This document shows, piece after piece, positions 1 through 7,837 of a stretch of DNA of 64,000 nt. The stretch's first letter is position 1, and every line of letters begins with the position of its first letter. The stretch spans positions 19,673 to 83,672 of the forward strand of contig CALJRU010000018.1 in NCBI GenBank assembly GCA_937976375.1. The letters run 5' to 3'. The stretch comes from an uncultured Peptococcaceae bacterium. Its GTDB lineage: Bacteria > Bacillota > Peptococcia > Peptococcales > Peptococcaceae. The position numbers and the translations under genes were made by a program. The notes beneath the pieces were generated by a model, which searched no databases, was not told the origin of the DNA, and saw nothing but the letters and a program-made list of their open reading frames with translations.

Positions 1-521
1 ATTGGAGACATTTTATCACCAAAGTATGCGCCAGATACGGCTGCACCGGCAACAACATAAACAGGAATTCCCATTGCTGCACCTACACCGACAAGTGCTA
101 ACCCCATTGTTGCAATAGAACCAAAACTTGTACCAGTAAAAACTGATGTAACGATACAAAGTAAAAATGCAATTGGAAGCAGCCAATGTGGATTACACAG
201 TTCCAATCCATAGTACATAAGCGAAGGAATCGTACCACCTATTAGCCATGCACCAATCATCATGCCAACGCACATCAAGATCAAAATAGGTACCAAGCTA
301 TCAGTGATAACTTGCATAAATCGGCTCTGAATATCTTCCCACGGAACACGATAAACTAATGCGGAAACAACAGCAATAACGGTCCCCATGACCAAGGACA
401 TCGGTGCACCAACACCTAATTTCAAACCACCTAATACAGCAATACAAACAGCCAATAATGTAACACTAGCCCCTGCAAGAGAAGGGGTCCTTTGTTTACT
501 TCTTTTTTCTTCCAAAGACAT
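1..521 (-). CDS. nhaC: NhaC-type Na+/H+ antiporter, C-terminal part outside the window
   Basis: About 173 N-terminal residues are visible; the gene runs off the left edge. After a charged start (MSLEEKRSKQRTPS) come several long hydrophobic segments. The diagnostic stretches GTSFGSIATMGLALVGVG and SGAYFGDKMSP match the conserved NhaC core (family knowledge). NhaC proteins exchange sodium for protons across the cytoplasmic membrane; some relatives exchange malate and lactate, so the true substrate is open. The ATG at 521 is preceded by AAGGAGA at a good distance, which fixes the start. It is divergent from the regulator at 1129, across about 600 bases of A/T-rich DNA. Confidence 0.85.
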   Translation of the reverse strand, partial: MSLEEKRSKQRTPSLAGASVTLLAVCIAVLGGLKLGVGAPMSLVMGTVIAVVSALVYRVPWEDIQSRFMQVITDSLVPILILMCVGMMIGAWLIGGTIPSLMYYGLELCNPHWLLPIAFLLCIVTSVFTGTSFGSIATMGLALVGVGAAMGIPVYVVAGAAVSGAYFGDKMSP

Positions 522-1128
522 AGGTCATTCTCCTTACCCTTTGTACGATATTCTCCTTTTTATTCCACTGTGCACTTTGGAATATAATTACAAACGATGC
601 TTTTATTTTTTTCTAAATTATTGCATCTTTTATAATTTTTCTATAAAAATCATATCAATAAACTTCATTTATGTCAATATTATTTGTTGTTTTTTTATAA
701 AATTAATTCTATTTTATTATTTTTTTCTAACTCCTTCTTTTGAATTATGCTAATAAAATATTTCTTTTATAAAAATTGTCAAATTCAGTGTCAAAAATCA
801 AGAATTATGCTATTATAAAAAATACCCTATTAGACGAAGCATCTTCTTCTCATCCTTTAACAAATCCTCTATTACCGCTATACTCATGACACTTATTTCT
901 TTGTACGAATTCATATTTTGCTTAACCGAAAGGCAATATTTTTCATTTGACAGAAAAATAAAAACATACATCAAATTGGGAGACATGCGCTCCTGTGCTT
1001 GTTAACACTTACAAAAACCCTATCGTACTAAAGATAATATTTGTCCATTTTGCCACTATCATTACTCCCAAAAACATTTTGAGAAATTCATCAAGAGATT
1101 AAAATTTTATTTTTTAGGAGAAATATCC
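522..1128. other. A/T-rich divergent intergenic region
   Basis: About 600 bases separate the divergent NhaC gene and DauR-like gene. The region is very A/T-rich with long T and A runs. A plus-strand open frame crosses 388-753, but it overlaps the NhaC gene antisense and then translates low-complexity Phe/Ile/Tyr, so I do not call it. No convincing RNA gene or long inverted repeat was seen; promoters for both flanking genes presumably lie here. Confidence 0.5.
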
Positions 1129-1773
1129 ATGCTAAACAATATTCAAACACCACTTAAATCGGATTATCTAATAAATCTTACAAAAGGCCTTGCTGAACTC
1201 ATGGGAAAAGAAACTGAAGTTGTCCTCCACGATCTTAATCAGCAAAAAATACTTTGTATTGAAAACGGCTACATTACAGGCCGCACTGTTAATTCCCCTC
1301 AAGATACAAAGTACATTGATACTATTATCTCGCTAGCAAATAAAAATGATTATCTAGTAGGATTTAAAAGCACCTCCAAATCCGGACGCTCTTTACGAAC
1401 TTCTCATTTTCTTTTTCGTGATGAAAATAATAGACCCATTGCATTAATTTGTATAAATCAGGATCTTAGTTCTGCAATAACACTGCGAGATCAGCTAAAT
1501 GCTTTCATCAATACACGATCAATAGATGATGTATCTCTTTCAGAATCAAACGATAGCTATATCCACACCATCACAAAACGTGCTATTTACCAAGAAATTG
1601 AACGTGCAAAACCCGGTAACCTCGCGTCAAAAGATGTCAAGCTACGTATTATTGAAGCACTCGACAAAAAAGGTATCTTCGATGTTAAAGATGCAACGTC
1701 TTTTATCTGTGAACTTCTTTCTATTTCTCAAGCTACGCTTTACAATTATTTACGTGAAGTTCGACAATCATGA
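1129..1773 (+). CDS. YheO/DauR-like transcriptional regulator
   Basis: The 214-residue protein has the two-part layout of the YheO/DauR family. An N-terminal YheO-like PAS domain spans about residues 10-120 (GKETEVVLHDL, then ALICINQDLS), and a C-terminal DauR-type helix-turn-helix spans about 150-212, ending SQATLYNYLREV. DauR in Pseudomonas controls D-arginine use; other members sense unknown small ligands. AGGAG sits seven bases before the ATG. It is divergent from the NhaC gene, so it may regulate that transporter (inference). A bidirectional terminator follows at once. The family call is firm; the ligand is unknown. Confidence 0.85.
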   Translation: MLNNIQTPLKSDYLINLTKGLAELMGKETEVVLHDLNQQKILCIENGYITGRTVNSPQDTKYIDTIISLANKNDYLVGFKSTSKSGRSLRTSHFLFRDENNRPIALICINQDLSSAITLRDQLNAFINTRSIDDVSLSESNDSYIHTITKRAIYQEIERAKPGNLASKDVKLRIIEALDKKGIFDVKDATSFICELLSISQATLYNYLREVRQS

Positions 1774-1811
1774 CCCCTTCAAAAATAAGTCTGACCACAT
1801 TTTGACTAAAA

Positions 1812-1854
1812 AAATCTCCAGAATCCTAAGCAAGCGCCAGAATTCTGGAGATTT
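1812..1854. terminator. Bidirectional intrinsic terminator
   Basis: A 13-bp perfect inverted repeat (1812-1824 with 1842-1854; arm AAATCTCCAGAAT) lies between the convergent DauR-like and LysR genes. The arms carry A/T tracts that give a U-run on either strand, so one hairpin can end both transcripts. Confidence 0.8.
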
Positions 1855-1876
1855 CTATTTATTAAAATTTATACAA

Positions 1877-2788
1877 TTAAAAACCAATACTACAACGCTT
1901 TTCAAGAGCGTGAACAAACGCATCTTCAAGAACACCTAATCTTTTATCCTGCGAAATCCATCCAATTTGACAATGCCACGAAAAGCTTTTTACAGGAATA
2001 GTCACTAGCTTTTCTGTACCATCCAACAACAAAGCAAGCGCTTTACTTGGGAAAACGCTGACAGCATCTGAGCTAATTAGATAACGTTTCAAATTGTGAA
2101 ACCCACTAATTTGTGTCATCTTATGATTTTCACCATCACTATTCAACAATCGCTGAGTAACTGGATTGACTGTTTTTCTATGCGTAATAAACGGATATTC
2201 CAAAATATGATCGATAGTTTGTGCTTGAACACATAATGGATGATTTTTGCGCGCCACAAATACCATTTGATCATCAAATAATTTATGATATGGCATTTTA
2301 ATCTTACGCACTTCATTTTTACGATCATTTTCGTCAAAGAAAGTAATCATAATAAGACCTAGATCAAGATGTTCCTCTGCCAATAATTTCAATATATGAT
2401 CAGTATCATCTTCAATCAATTGAATGGTCAATTCTGGGTAATCTTGCTGCAATTTCATCAACGTGTCCATCAATAGCATATCACAAAAATACGGTATTCC
2501 TCCGACACGAAGTTTTCCCTTAAAACCACTACTTTCTTGCAGGGCAATTCGTTTAATGCGTCCAACACTCTCTTCGATCTTCCGTGCCTCCTGCAATACC
2601 TGCTCTCCTTTTTCAGTAAAAGTAACTCCTTTACGGCTACGCTCTAAAAGGGTAACACCAAGTTCTGTTTCCAATTCTTTAATTGCTGCACTCAATGATG
2701 GCTGAGAGATAAATAACACCTGTGCTGCTTTAGAGAAAGAACCATACTCTTCAAGCGCAATAAGAAACTCGAATTGATTAAGGCGCAT
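1877..2788 (-). CDS. LysR-family regulator of the DASS/flavoprotein cassette
   Basis: The 303-residue LysR-type regulator starts MRLNQFEFLIALEEYGSFSK, the typical winged helix-turn-helix opening (residues 1-60). The linker and a periplasmic-binding-like effector domain follow from about residue 88. I chose the ATG at 2788, preceded by GGGGG, over an upstream in-frame start at 2866 that would overlap the permease gene. It follows the DASS permease by 38 bases on the same strand. LysR proteins often sense the substrate of the neighbouring pathway, so it probably controls the transporter and redox genes 2827-6287 (inference). The effector is unknown. Confidence 0.85.
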   Translation of the reverse strand: MRLNQFEFLIALEEYGSFSKAAQVLFISQPSLSAAIKELETELGVTLLERSRKGVTFTEKGEQVLQEARKIEESVGRIKRIALQESSGFKGKLRVGGIPYFCDMLLMDTLMKLQQDYPELTIQLIEDDTDHILKLLAEEHLDLGLIMITFFDENDRKNEVRKIKMPYHKLFDDQMVFVARKNHPLCVQAQTIDHILEYPFITHRKTVNPVTQRLLNSDGENHKMTQISGFHNLKRYLISSDAVSVFPSKALALLLDGTEKLVTIPVKSFSWHCQIGWISQDKRLGVLEDAFVHALEKRCSIGF

Positions 2789-2826
2789 ACATGAATTTCC
2801 CCCGTTCATCACACAGTCACTAAGGA

Positions 2827-4278
2827 TCAAAATACAATTTGAATATACAGAATACCTATTACACACGAAACCAAAGCAGACGACAGAATACTAGCAATGC
2901 TGTATTTATAGACATCACTCATTTTTAGCCAGTCAGAATTTCCATGCATTAGCGCTGCCATAGGAGATGCTGCCGGTGTAATCAATCCAAAATGACATAC
3001 AAATACAATTAAGCTTGTCAATGCAAGCGGATGGATCCCAAGCTCCATTGCAAACGAGTAAAATACAGGAAGCAAAATTGCACCAGCAATACTTTGCAAG
3101 ATAATATTCGATAATAGAATAGTAATCAGCGCAACAATAAGTAAGAAAACATTCGTTGTTCTTCCAGAAAACAGCGGACCAAAAACGTTTAACAAAAACT
3201 CCGTAATGCCTGTTGCATCTGAAGTAATCGCTGTCGATAGTGGCATCACCACCGATACAAGAAAAATAACATCCCATTGCATGCCTTTAGATGCTATCTC
3301 TTTAAAATCAACTAGCGCACTGCCATCTATGCGTAAACAACACATGACAGCTACCAAACACATAGCTATCCCTGCCGCTTGAATTTTATTTAAAATAACT
3401 GTTAGTATGAAAGTTTCCGGCAAAACGCTTGGTACTAAGAGTAAAATGATTAACACAACAATAAAGCCAAGAATGATCCGTTGTTTTTTATCCAACTTAG
3501 CATGACATTCCGCAAGATTTTCAGCTTTAAATGTTACCAATTTAGATACATCTACCCGCAGTCCCCATCTTGCAACTAACACAAAAACGATTATACATAA
3601 TGTTGCAATAGGAAGCGTAAATAAAACATAAGTTAAATAGTCTACGGTCAATCCAGTCATATTTTCTAACACACCAAAGACCGTTATCCCAATTGTTTTA
3701 AACGGAAAAAGCCCTAAACCTAATGCTGCAGTAGCTACAATGCCAACAACCATAAAAGAACTAAATGCATCTTTTGGTTGATAACCAATTTGATGACAAA
3801 TACTATACAAAATCGACCAGCAGATCAAGATAGCCGGAATTGTACTCGTTACAGCTGAAAGCGCCATCGTAGCAAAAAGAAATACAAAAATAAATAACCA
3901 AGGTTTTCCTTGAATCGATTTTCGCGAAATAAACCACATCGCTATAAATTGACTAACCCCAGACTGTTCAACAATAGCTGCAATAATTGTCATGAATAAA
4001 ATTAATAGAAGCGTATTACTTCCCCAGCCTAAAGCAAAAGCTGTATTCAAATCCATTATATCAAGTATAACTAATGTAAGCAAGCCTGCAATACTCGGCC
4101 AAAGAAGACCTAATGTTGTCCATGCGAAAATCAATCCTAAAAAGATACCAATAACTTTCATTCCCATTGGTGTCAAAGGCTCTAGCGCAGGTAAAAAGCC
4201 AAAACCATACATAATTAAAAAAAATACAGCAATCTTCAAATAATAGCTTTTCGAACAAGGTCCTTTGTTTGTTTTCAT
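2827..4278 (-). CDS. DASS/SLC13-family anion permease
   Basis: The 483-residue membrane protein has about a dozen hydrophobic segments. The C-terminal signature LTPAASPMAALMHGNSDW belongs to the divalent anion:sodium symporter (SLC13/CitT-like) family. Such proteins import di- or tricarboxylates, sulfonates or related anions. I start at the ATG at 4278, behind AAAGGAT, and not at the longer frame to 4341, which would run through a terminator hairpin. It lies between the AprA-like flavoprotein and a LysR gene, so it likely brings in the organic acid that the redox pair acts on (inference). A related permease is encoded at 48776-50227. Confidence 0.85.
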   Translation of the reverse strand: MKTNKGPCSKSYYLKIAVFFLIMYGFGFLPALEPLTPMGMKVIGIFLGLIFAWTTLGLLWPSIAGLLTLVILDIMDLNTAFALGWGSNTLLLILFMTIIAAIVEQSGVSQFIAMWFISRKSIQGKPWLFIFVFLFATMALSAVTSTIPAILICWSILYSICHQIGYQPKDAFSSFMVVGIVATAALGLGLFPFKTIGITVFGVLENMTGLTVDYLTYVLFTLPIATLCIIVFVLVARWGLRVDVSKLVTFKAENLAECHAKLDKKQRIILGFIVVLIILLLVPSVLPETFILTVILNKIQAAGIAMCLVAVMCCLRIDGSALVDFKEIASKGMQWDVIFLVSVVMPLSTAITSDATGITEFLLNVFGPLFSGRTTNVFLLIVALITILLSNIILQSIAGAILLPVFYSFAMELGIHPLALTSLIVFVCHFGLITPAASPMAALMHGNSDWLKMSDVYKYSIASILSSALVSCVIGILYIQIVF

Positions 4279-4293
4279 ATGCAAAATCCTTTC

Positions 4294-4339
4294 AAAAAAA
4301 GAGCCATCTACACAACACCAAAAGGTGAGGAGATGGCTC
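4294..4339 (-). terminator. Intrinsic terminator/attenuator between flavoprotein and permease genes
   Basis: GAGCCATCT (4301-4309) pairs with AGATGGCTC (4331-4339), and an inner CACC/GGTG stem extends it. On the minus strand seven T residues follow. It lies inside an apparent operon, just before the permease ribosome site, so it would reduce permease and LysR expression relative to the redox genes. Confidence 0.75.
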
Positions 4340-4360
4340 AAGCTAAATACTTAACTGTCA

Positions 4361-6049
4361 TCAACGCTTTCTACGATTACGGAATTCAAGCTCTGGTTCG
4401 CCATTAACTAATGCGATCGTCTGGAATTTATTATTAAGAAGAGGATTCGTATACGTATAGTCACTACGTTTATGGTGTGGCCCTCGACTTTCTTTACGAT
4501 TCTCTGACATTAAAGCTGTTGCTTTTGCATAATCAATCAAATCAAGCACTTCAAGACTACGCATAAGTTCATGACTAGTTTCAGCCTTAAGCTGATTGAG
4601 AGAATGCCGCTTAAGATCATCCAAATACTTTATTCCAGATTTCATCAATGTCTCTGAACGTATATTCATACTGCAATAATCTTTCATAATAGCTTGAAGA
4701 GTAGAGTTCGCTTCTTTCCAATAAGCACCAACATCCCGACTACAAATTCGTTTATATAAATCAACTTTTTCATTAATGAGCGGATGTCCTTCAATTGAAG
4801 TCTCCTCTACATTTTTCACATACTCACAAGCATTTTCACCCGCAATATGGCCAAATACCGCAGCGCTAGTTATATCTCCGCGTACGTTTCCTGCAGAATT
4901 TCCAATAGCATATAACCCTTTCACAGTACTCATGCTTTCAATATCTACATCGACACCACGGCCAAGATAAACATATTCATAAGATGCAAATTCAACCATG
5001 CTCTTGCGCAAGTCGATATCATACTGTTCAAGATAATCTGTAATGGACGTATCCCCTTCAGCTACAAACGCATCATGCAACATATAATCCATATCTTCTT
5101 CTGACGTCTCCGAACAATTCATGAACACAGGACCGCTGCCATCAGCAATTTTTTCGGAAAATACCTCGCGCCAAATATCTGAAGTTGCATCACAAAATTC
5201 ACGACTTGGTTTTTGTACAAATGGTCCCACTGGATTACCGTAATAATCCGTTAAAACACCAATCCAAGTTGCTTTTCCAGAACGAGCAAAAAGACGTGGA
5301 CCCGCTTGAACAGCCGGAATATCGAGATTAACCAAACGTGCCCCAGCACGATAAGCCATCGCAGCACCGCTTCCTGTATCAGCAGGGCAACTAGCTGTAT
5401 TGAATTCGTAAGCTGGATTTTGCCCCGGAAACATGCGAACTGTATGACCAGTACCAACGATAACAGCCTTTGCTTGAAAGATCACTACTTCTGCAACATC
5501 TTCGTCAGCAATATTAATGCCAATTGCTCCGATTACACGGCCCTTCCCATCTGTCAATAATTCATTAACAACAGTTTTATTCATGATGCGTGCACCATTT
5601 TTTAATGCCTGTTTCGTAAGAAGTGGTTTTTGATTGCGCCCATCATATTTAAGGTGATATTTTCTTCTTCCTGGCATAGCATGGCCTTCGAAATTCCATG
5701 TTCCGGTCGGTTTCATATCGATACCATAACTATCCCACAACTTAATAACTTCGAAAGAACGATTCATCATCAATGCAACAAGATCAAGATCCTGCCATGG
5801 CCCAACAAGTGTCTCCATTACTTCTTGAAGAATGACATCATAGTCATCACCATGAATTTCTGGAATGTAACACATAAAATGATCGTTCCCAGTTGCACCA
5901 GATCCCGAGCGACGAGTGTCTGCTTTTTCTGCTACGACAACATCTGCGCCATTTTTTGCAGCTGTGATAGCCGCCTGCATACCACCAATGCCACCACCAA
6001 CAATAAGAACATCACTCTTTACAATACTATCCCTTACTCGTACTTCCAC
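4361..6049 (-). CDS. AprA/fumarate-reductase-like FAD flavoprotein
   Basis: The 562-residue soluble flavoprotein belongs to the fumarate reductase/succinate dehydrogenase/APS reductase alpha superfamily. The FAD-binding fingerprint VLIVGGGIGGMQAA lies at residues 14-27, and a second FAD motif (GLYAIGNSAGNV) lies late in the protein. Pairing with a two-cluster ferredoxin 13 bases upstream recalls AprAB, in which AprB passes electrons to AprA. No sulfate adenylyltransferase or membrane anchor is nearby, so genuine APS reduction is unlikely; reduction or oxidation of an imported organic acid fits the DASS permease better (inference). GTG start at 6049 after AAGGAG. Confidence 0.8.
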   Translation of the reverse strand: MEVRVRDSIVKSDVLIVGGGIGGMQAAITAAKNGADVVVAEKADTRRSGSGATGNDHFMCYIPEIHGDDYDVILQEVMETLVGPWQDLDLVALMMNRSFEVIKLWDSYGIDMKPTGTWNFEGHAMPGRRKYHLKYDGRNQKPLLTKQALKNGARIMNKTVVNELLTDGKGRVIGAIGINIADEDVAEVVIFQAKAVIVGTGHTVRMFPGQNPAYEFNTASCPADTGSGAAMAYRAGARLVNLDIPAVQAGPRLFARSGKATWIGVLTDYYGNPVGPFVQKPSREFCDATSDIWREVFSEKIADGSGPVFMNCSETSEEDMDYMLHDAFVAEGDTSITDYLEQYDIDLRKSMVEFASYEYVYLGRGVDVDIESMSTVKGLYAIGNSAGNVRGDITSAAVFGHIAGENACEYVKNVEETSIEGHPLINEKVDLYKRICSRDVGAYWKEANSTLQAIMKDYCSMNIRSETLMKSGIKYLDDLKRHSLNQLKAETSHELMRSLEVLDLIDYAKATALMSENRKESRGPHHKRSDYTYTNPLLNNKFQTIALVNGEPELEFRNRRKR

Positions 6050-6062
6050 AACTCATCACTCC

Positions 6063-6287
6063 TTACTTTTCCGGAACATCCACAGTTAGCATCATATGCG
6101 ATAGTGGATATCTTAATTTAATGGCATGCGTTGGACAATCAATCGCACAAGCACGGCAATGCCAACATTCATCAGGGTACTTTACAACAATTTCTTTTTC
6201 CTTAGTCACCTTAATTACATCTAAGGGACAAATCGTAGCACAATAACCACATTTAACACATTTTTCCCGATCAATAACAGGAGGCAT
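6063..6287 (-). CDS. Two-cluster (2x4Fe-4S) ferredoxin, AprB-like partner
   Basis: A 74-residue ferredoxin with two complete cluster motifs: C10-x2-C13-x2-C16-x3-C20-P and C41-x2-C44-x2-C47-x3-C51-P. It should carry two 4Fe-4S clusters and pass electrons to or from the flavoprotein encoded 13 bases downstream. Its short C-terminal tail (LSHMMLTVDVPEK) is unlike free bacterial ferredoxins and may dock on the partner, as the AprB tail does (inference). It is the first gene of the minus-strand cassette; a candidate promoter lies about 20 bases upstream of the start. Confidence 0.85.
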   Translation of the reverse strand: MPPVIDREKCVKCGYCATICPLDVIKVTKEKEIVVKYPDECWHCRACAIDCPTHAIKLRYPLSHMMLTVDVPEK

Positions 6288-6305
6288 AAAACAACACCCT
6301 TTCTT

Positions 6306-6334
6306 ATATAAGTATCATCAATCTTATCGATCAA
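6306..6334 (-). promoter_or_regulatory. Candidate promoter of the ferredoxin/flavoprotein cassette
   Basis: On the minus strand TTGATC (6329-6334) is followed by a 17-bp spacer and TTATAT (6306-6311), a fair sigma-70-type match just upstream of the ferredoxin gene. Confidence 0.4.
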
Positions 6335-6937
6335 TCATTTCTTATGATTAAATTGTAATGCAATGACAGATTTATGTAAAATATCAGCTCTCTATTCGCA
6401 TTATAGGGAACGCCTATATTATTACTCATAACTTTGAAATGAAATACCTACACTATCAAATACCCTCTTTAAGGGTGTCTTTTCGTCTATTCATAGAACC
6501 AAAAAATGCTAACAATTAGATACATTTTTGACAAATGATACAATTCCGTTTCAAACATTTTCTGAATAAACAATAATTATATTTAAGGTATTAGTTGTTA
6601 AATGATCCAAACAATCTTATATAAAGCAAATTGACAGCTTATCGCAGTCGATACAAACTATAATGACCAGTTTTATTCAAACACTTAAATCAACAGGATA
6701 CATTAGATCTGATATGCAATAATGATGTCAAGCTCAATGAAATGCTACTAAATTTATGATACATCTAATTCACCACCTCTATTCAAAACTGCATCTGAAT
6801 GTGAATAGTACAAATATTAAAGGTATAATCATACATATAAGATATGGAATGATTTCAAACACGTTTTCTTTGCATCTTCAATCTCATAATCTAAAATGAT
6901 CAACACAAATATCTCAATAAACTTTCCCATTTACAAT
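6335..6937. other. A/T-rich intergenic region without a recognisable gene
   Basis: About 600 bases between the ferredoxin cassette and the molybdenum locus. No open frame with a ribosome site was found on either strand. A small ACCCT/AGGGT hairpin near 6463-6477 is followed by a short T-run, but no transcript is known to need it. Composition changes sharply from A/T-rich to G/C-richer at the right end of this gap. Confidence 0.5.
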
Positions 6938-6987
6938 AAAAAGAAGGTTCACTTCCGATGTACGGATCGGAAGTGAACCTTCTTTTT
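6938..6987 (-). terminator. Strong intrinsic terminator of the Mop accessory operon
   Basis: A perfect 22-bp inverted repeat (6938-6959 with 6966-6987) with a 6-base loop begins ten bases past the last stop of the minus-strand series 16.7-7.0 kb. The arms end in A/T tracts, so it can end transcription from both sides. Confidence 0.9.
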
Positions 6988-6997
6988 TAGATTAAAA

Positions 6998-7837
6998 CTA
7001 AGGTACCATAATCACTGCTGTGCCATGCAAGTCTGGTAATGGCAGCAAAAGCAACGGACCATGTTCTGTCTCATAGTCCCGCACAGCCTGTGCTACCCCT
7101 GGAAAACGCGGATTGGCGTAGTCGTGCATCAGCAAGACACCTCCCTGTTTCATGCGCGGCATAAAATAGTGCAGCGCCGCCAGGGTTGGCGCGTAAAGAT
7201 CGGCATCAATGCTCACCAGAGCGAAAGATGTTTCAAGCGCTGCGGCTGTTTCAGGGAAGTGTCCTTGGTGCACCACAACTTGTGCAGGATAAGGCATGCG
7301 CGATACTACGGCGGCAACGGATGTATCGGAGAAATCCACCTTGCCTTGCTGCTGAAGCGGAGCCGTCTCGGCAGCAAGATCTGTCTCGGAAAAGCCGTCA
7401 AAGGTGTCAAAAAGATGCAGACGTCGTTCTGGAAAAGCAGCGTTTAATTGCCAGGCAAAATCGCCCTGATACACGCCCACTTCTGCCAGATCTCCTTTCA
7501 CATGACTGAGCCGCGGCAATAACGCTTGCAAGGTTGCAGCACGCAGATCAACATGCGCAGCAAGATCACAAAGCGCCACCACTTGACCGGTGTATCCTAA
7601 AGCGCGTGCTTGCCGCTGCAATTCCTGGCTGCGTGCACGGCCTGCCACTCCAATGAAAACAATGTCCGGCAGCAAAGCAAGCGCTGTTTCCACGGCATAG
7701 ACAGGAACTGCTGCTTGCGGGTTATGGCTGGCTGGGTTGTTGTCGCCATAGGCCAGAAGGCGGATATTGTTTTTATTCAATAAGGCGGCAAGGCGCCGAC
7801 CCATTTGGCCAGCGCCTAAGATAACGGCGGTTTTCAT
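6998..7837 (-). CDS. Rossmann-domain plus TylF/macrocin-O-methyltransferase-like protein
   Basis: A 279-residue two-part protein. Residues 1-105 form a Rossmann-like unit (MKTAVILGAGQMGRRLAALL). The rest resembles TylF/MycF-type SAM methyltransferases: EVGVYQGDFAWQLNAAFPE, LHLFDTFDGFSE, then SIDADLYAPTLAAL and GGVLLMHDYANPRFPG. These enzymes methylate hydroxyls of sugars or small molecules. The ATG at 7837 overlaps the preceding stop (ATGA) and has AAAGGAGG upstream, so it is translationally coupled to the ligase. It is the last gene of the Mop accessory operon. A target on a cofactor or a product of the ligase is possible (inference). Confidence 0.75.
   Translation of the reverse strand: MKTAVILGAGQMGRRLAALLNKNNIRLLAYGDNNPASHNPQAAVPVYAVETALALLPDIVFIGVAGRARSQELQRQARALGYTGQVVALCDLAAHVDLRAATLQALLPRLSHVKGDLAEVGVYQGDFAWQLNAAFPERRLHLFDTFDGFSETDLAAETAPLQQQGKVDFSDTSVAAVVSRMPYPAQVVVHQGHFPETAAALETSFALVSIDADLYAPTLAALHYFMPRMKQGGVLLMHDYANPRFPGVAQAVRDYETEHGPLLLLPLPDLHGTAVIMVP

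Noticed and set aside
388..753. Plus-strand open frame of 121 codons
   Set aside because: It lies antisense to the NhaC gene, then reads low-complexity A/T-rich DNA as Phe/Ile/Tyr, and has no ribosome site.
4361..6287. True APS reductase (AprAB) for dissimilatory sulfate reduction
   Set aside because: No sulfate adenylyltransferase, QmoABC or DsrAB gene is present, and a DASS permease is part of the cassette; an AprA-like label is safer.
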